Assembly (NCBI RefSeq): GCF_030362835.1
Contig: NZ_JAUCGQ010000001.1
Location: 2,521,461-2,585,460 of the forward strand
Source: Cellulomonas alba
GTDB taxonomy: Bacteria > Actinomycetota > Actinomycetes > Actinomycetales > Cellulomonadaceae
Direction of reading: 5' to 3'
Length of the DNA stretch: 64,000 nt
In this document: positions 63,756 through 64,000 of the stretch, one piece after another
Position numbering within the stretch: position 1 is the stretch's first letter
Layout of the letters: every line of letters starts with the position of its first letter
The notes under the pieces: generated by a model
What the model saw: the letters and a program-made list of their open reading frames with translations, nothing else
Database searches by the model: none
What the model was told of the DNA's origin: nothing
Made by a program: the position numbers and the translations under genes

Positions 63756-64000
63756 TCACCGGAGGCCGGTGCCCGCGTCGAGCTCGGCGTTGAGGCGGGT
63801 CAGCAGCGCGGCGAGCTGGTGGCGGTCGTCCTGCTCCCAGCCCGCGAGGACGTCGCGGTAGACGTCGTGCCGTGCGGAGCGGGTCGCGGCGAGCGCCTCG
63901 GCGCCGGCGGGCGTCATGCTGATCACGGCGCGCCGGCCGTCGTTCTCGTCGCGCTCGCGGGTCACGTGGCCCGCGGTCTCCATGGCGAGCACCTGCCGCG
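63756..64000 (-). CDS. MarR-family regulator, N-terminus outside window
   Basis: The frame is open to the window edge, so only the C-terminal 81 residues are visible. They show the end of the recognition helix region (RQVLAMETAGHVTRERDEND), the wing (GRRAVISMTPAG) and the C-terminal dimerisation helix. The apparent GTG at 63992 is internal to the domain. It is upstream of the siderophore-interacting protein gene on the same strand and could regulate it. Confidence 0.85.
   Translation of the reverse strand, partial: RQVLAMETAGHVTRERDENDGRRAVISMTPAGAEALAATRSARHDVYRDVLAGWEQDDRHQLAALLTRLNAELDAGTGLR

Overview
This is chromosomal DNA of a very GC-rich actinobacterium. Gene order, domain families, frequent GTG starts, many leaderless-type promoters (a TAnnnT-like -10 six or seven bases before the start codon) and a secreted family 1 beta-glucosidase suggest a Cellulomonas-like member of the Micrococcales. 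The genus is an inference; the sequence carries no rRNA.

The conserved backbone follows the order known from other Actinobacteria (in Mycobacterium tuberculosis, Rv1009 to Rv1026). It runs rpfB, rsmA and ispE (1-4444), glmU, prs, rplY and pth (9205-13673), then mfd, a SurA-like lipoprotein, mazG, eno, an ftsB/divIC-like gene, a DUF501 gene and ppx (43966-56277). Three things interrupt it. At 4.5-8.6 kb there are small regulators and an ABC-F protein, followed by a tRNA-Gln. At 13.7-43.8 kb a roughly 30 kb extracellular polysaccharide locus lies between pth and mfd. At 49.1-52.1 kb pntAB lies between mazG and eno.

The polysaccharide locus appears complete for a Wzx/Wzy-type pathway. It encodes an initiating polyprenyl-phosphate sugar transferase, five recognisable glycosyltransferases, a DUF6492 protein, two kinds of acyltransferase, a pyruvyltransferase-like protein beside an FrhB-like protein, a flippase, a polymerase-like protein and a fused Wzz/tyrosine-kinase protein. 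A TagD-like cytidylyltransferase and a CDP-alcohol phosphotransferase could add a phospho-alcohol decoration. Three secreted proteins built from beta-helix, PKD, LamG, propeller-like and a shared 200-residue module are interleaved and probably act on or with the polymer outside the cell. Nearly every promoter region of the locus carries an AATCGGACA-like element, and several carry CRP/GlxR-type sites.

The right end (56.3-64 kb) holds a PadR regulator with its membrane partner, the beta-glucosidase lipoprotein, a type II NADH dehydrogenase, an unusual tRNA with a UAA anticodon, a deacetylase-like lipoprotein, a siderophore-interacting flavoprotein and a MarR regulator cut by the window edge. 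pntA, eno and ndh share a GGGACC-type promoter element at a constant distance from their -10 boxes, which suggests a common redox or oxygen-linked regulator.
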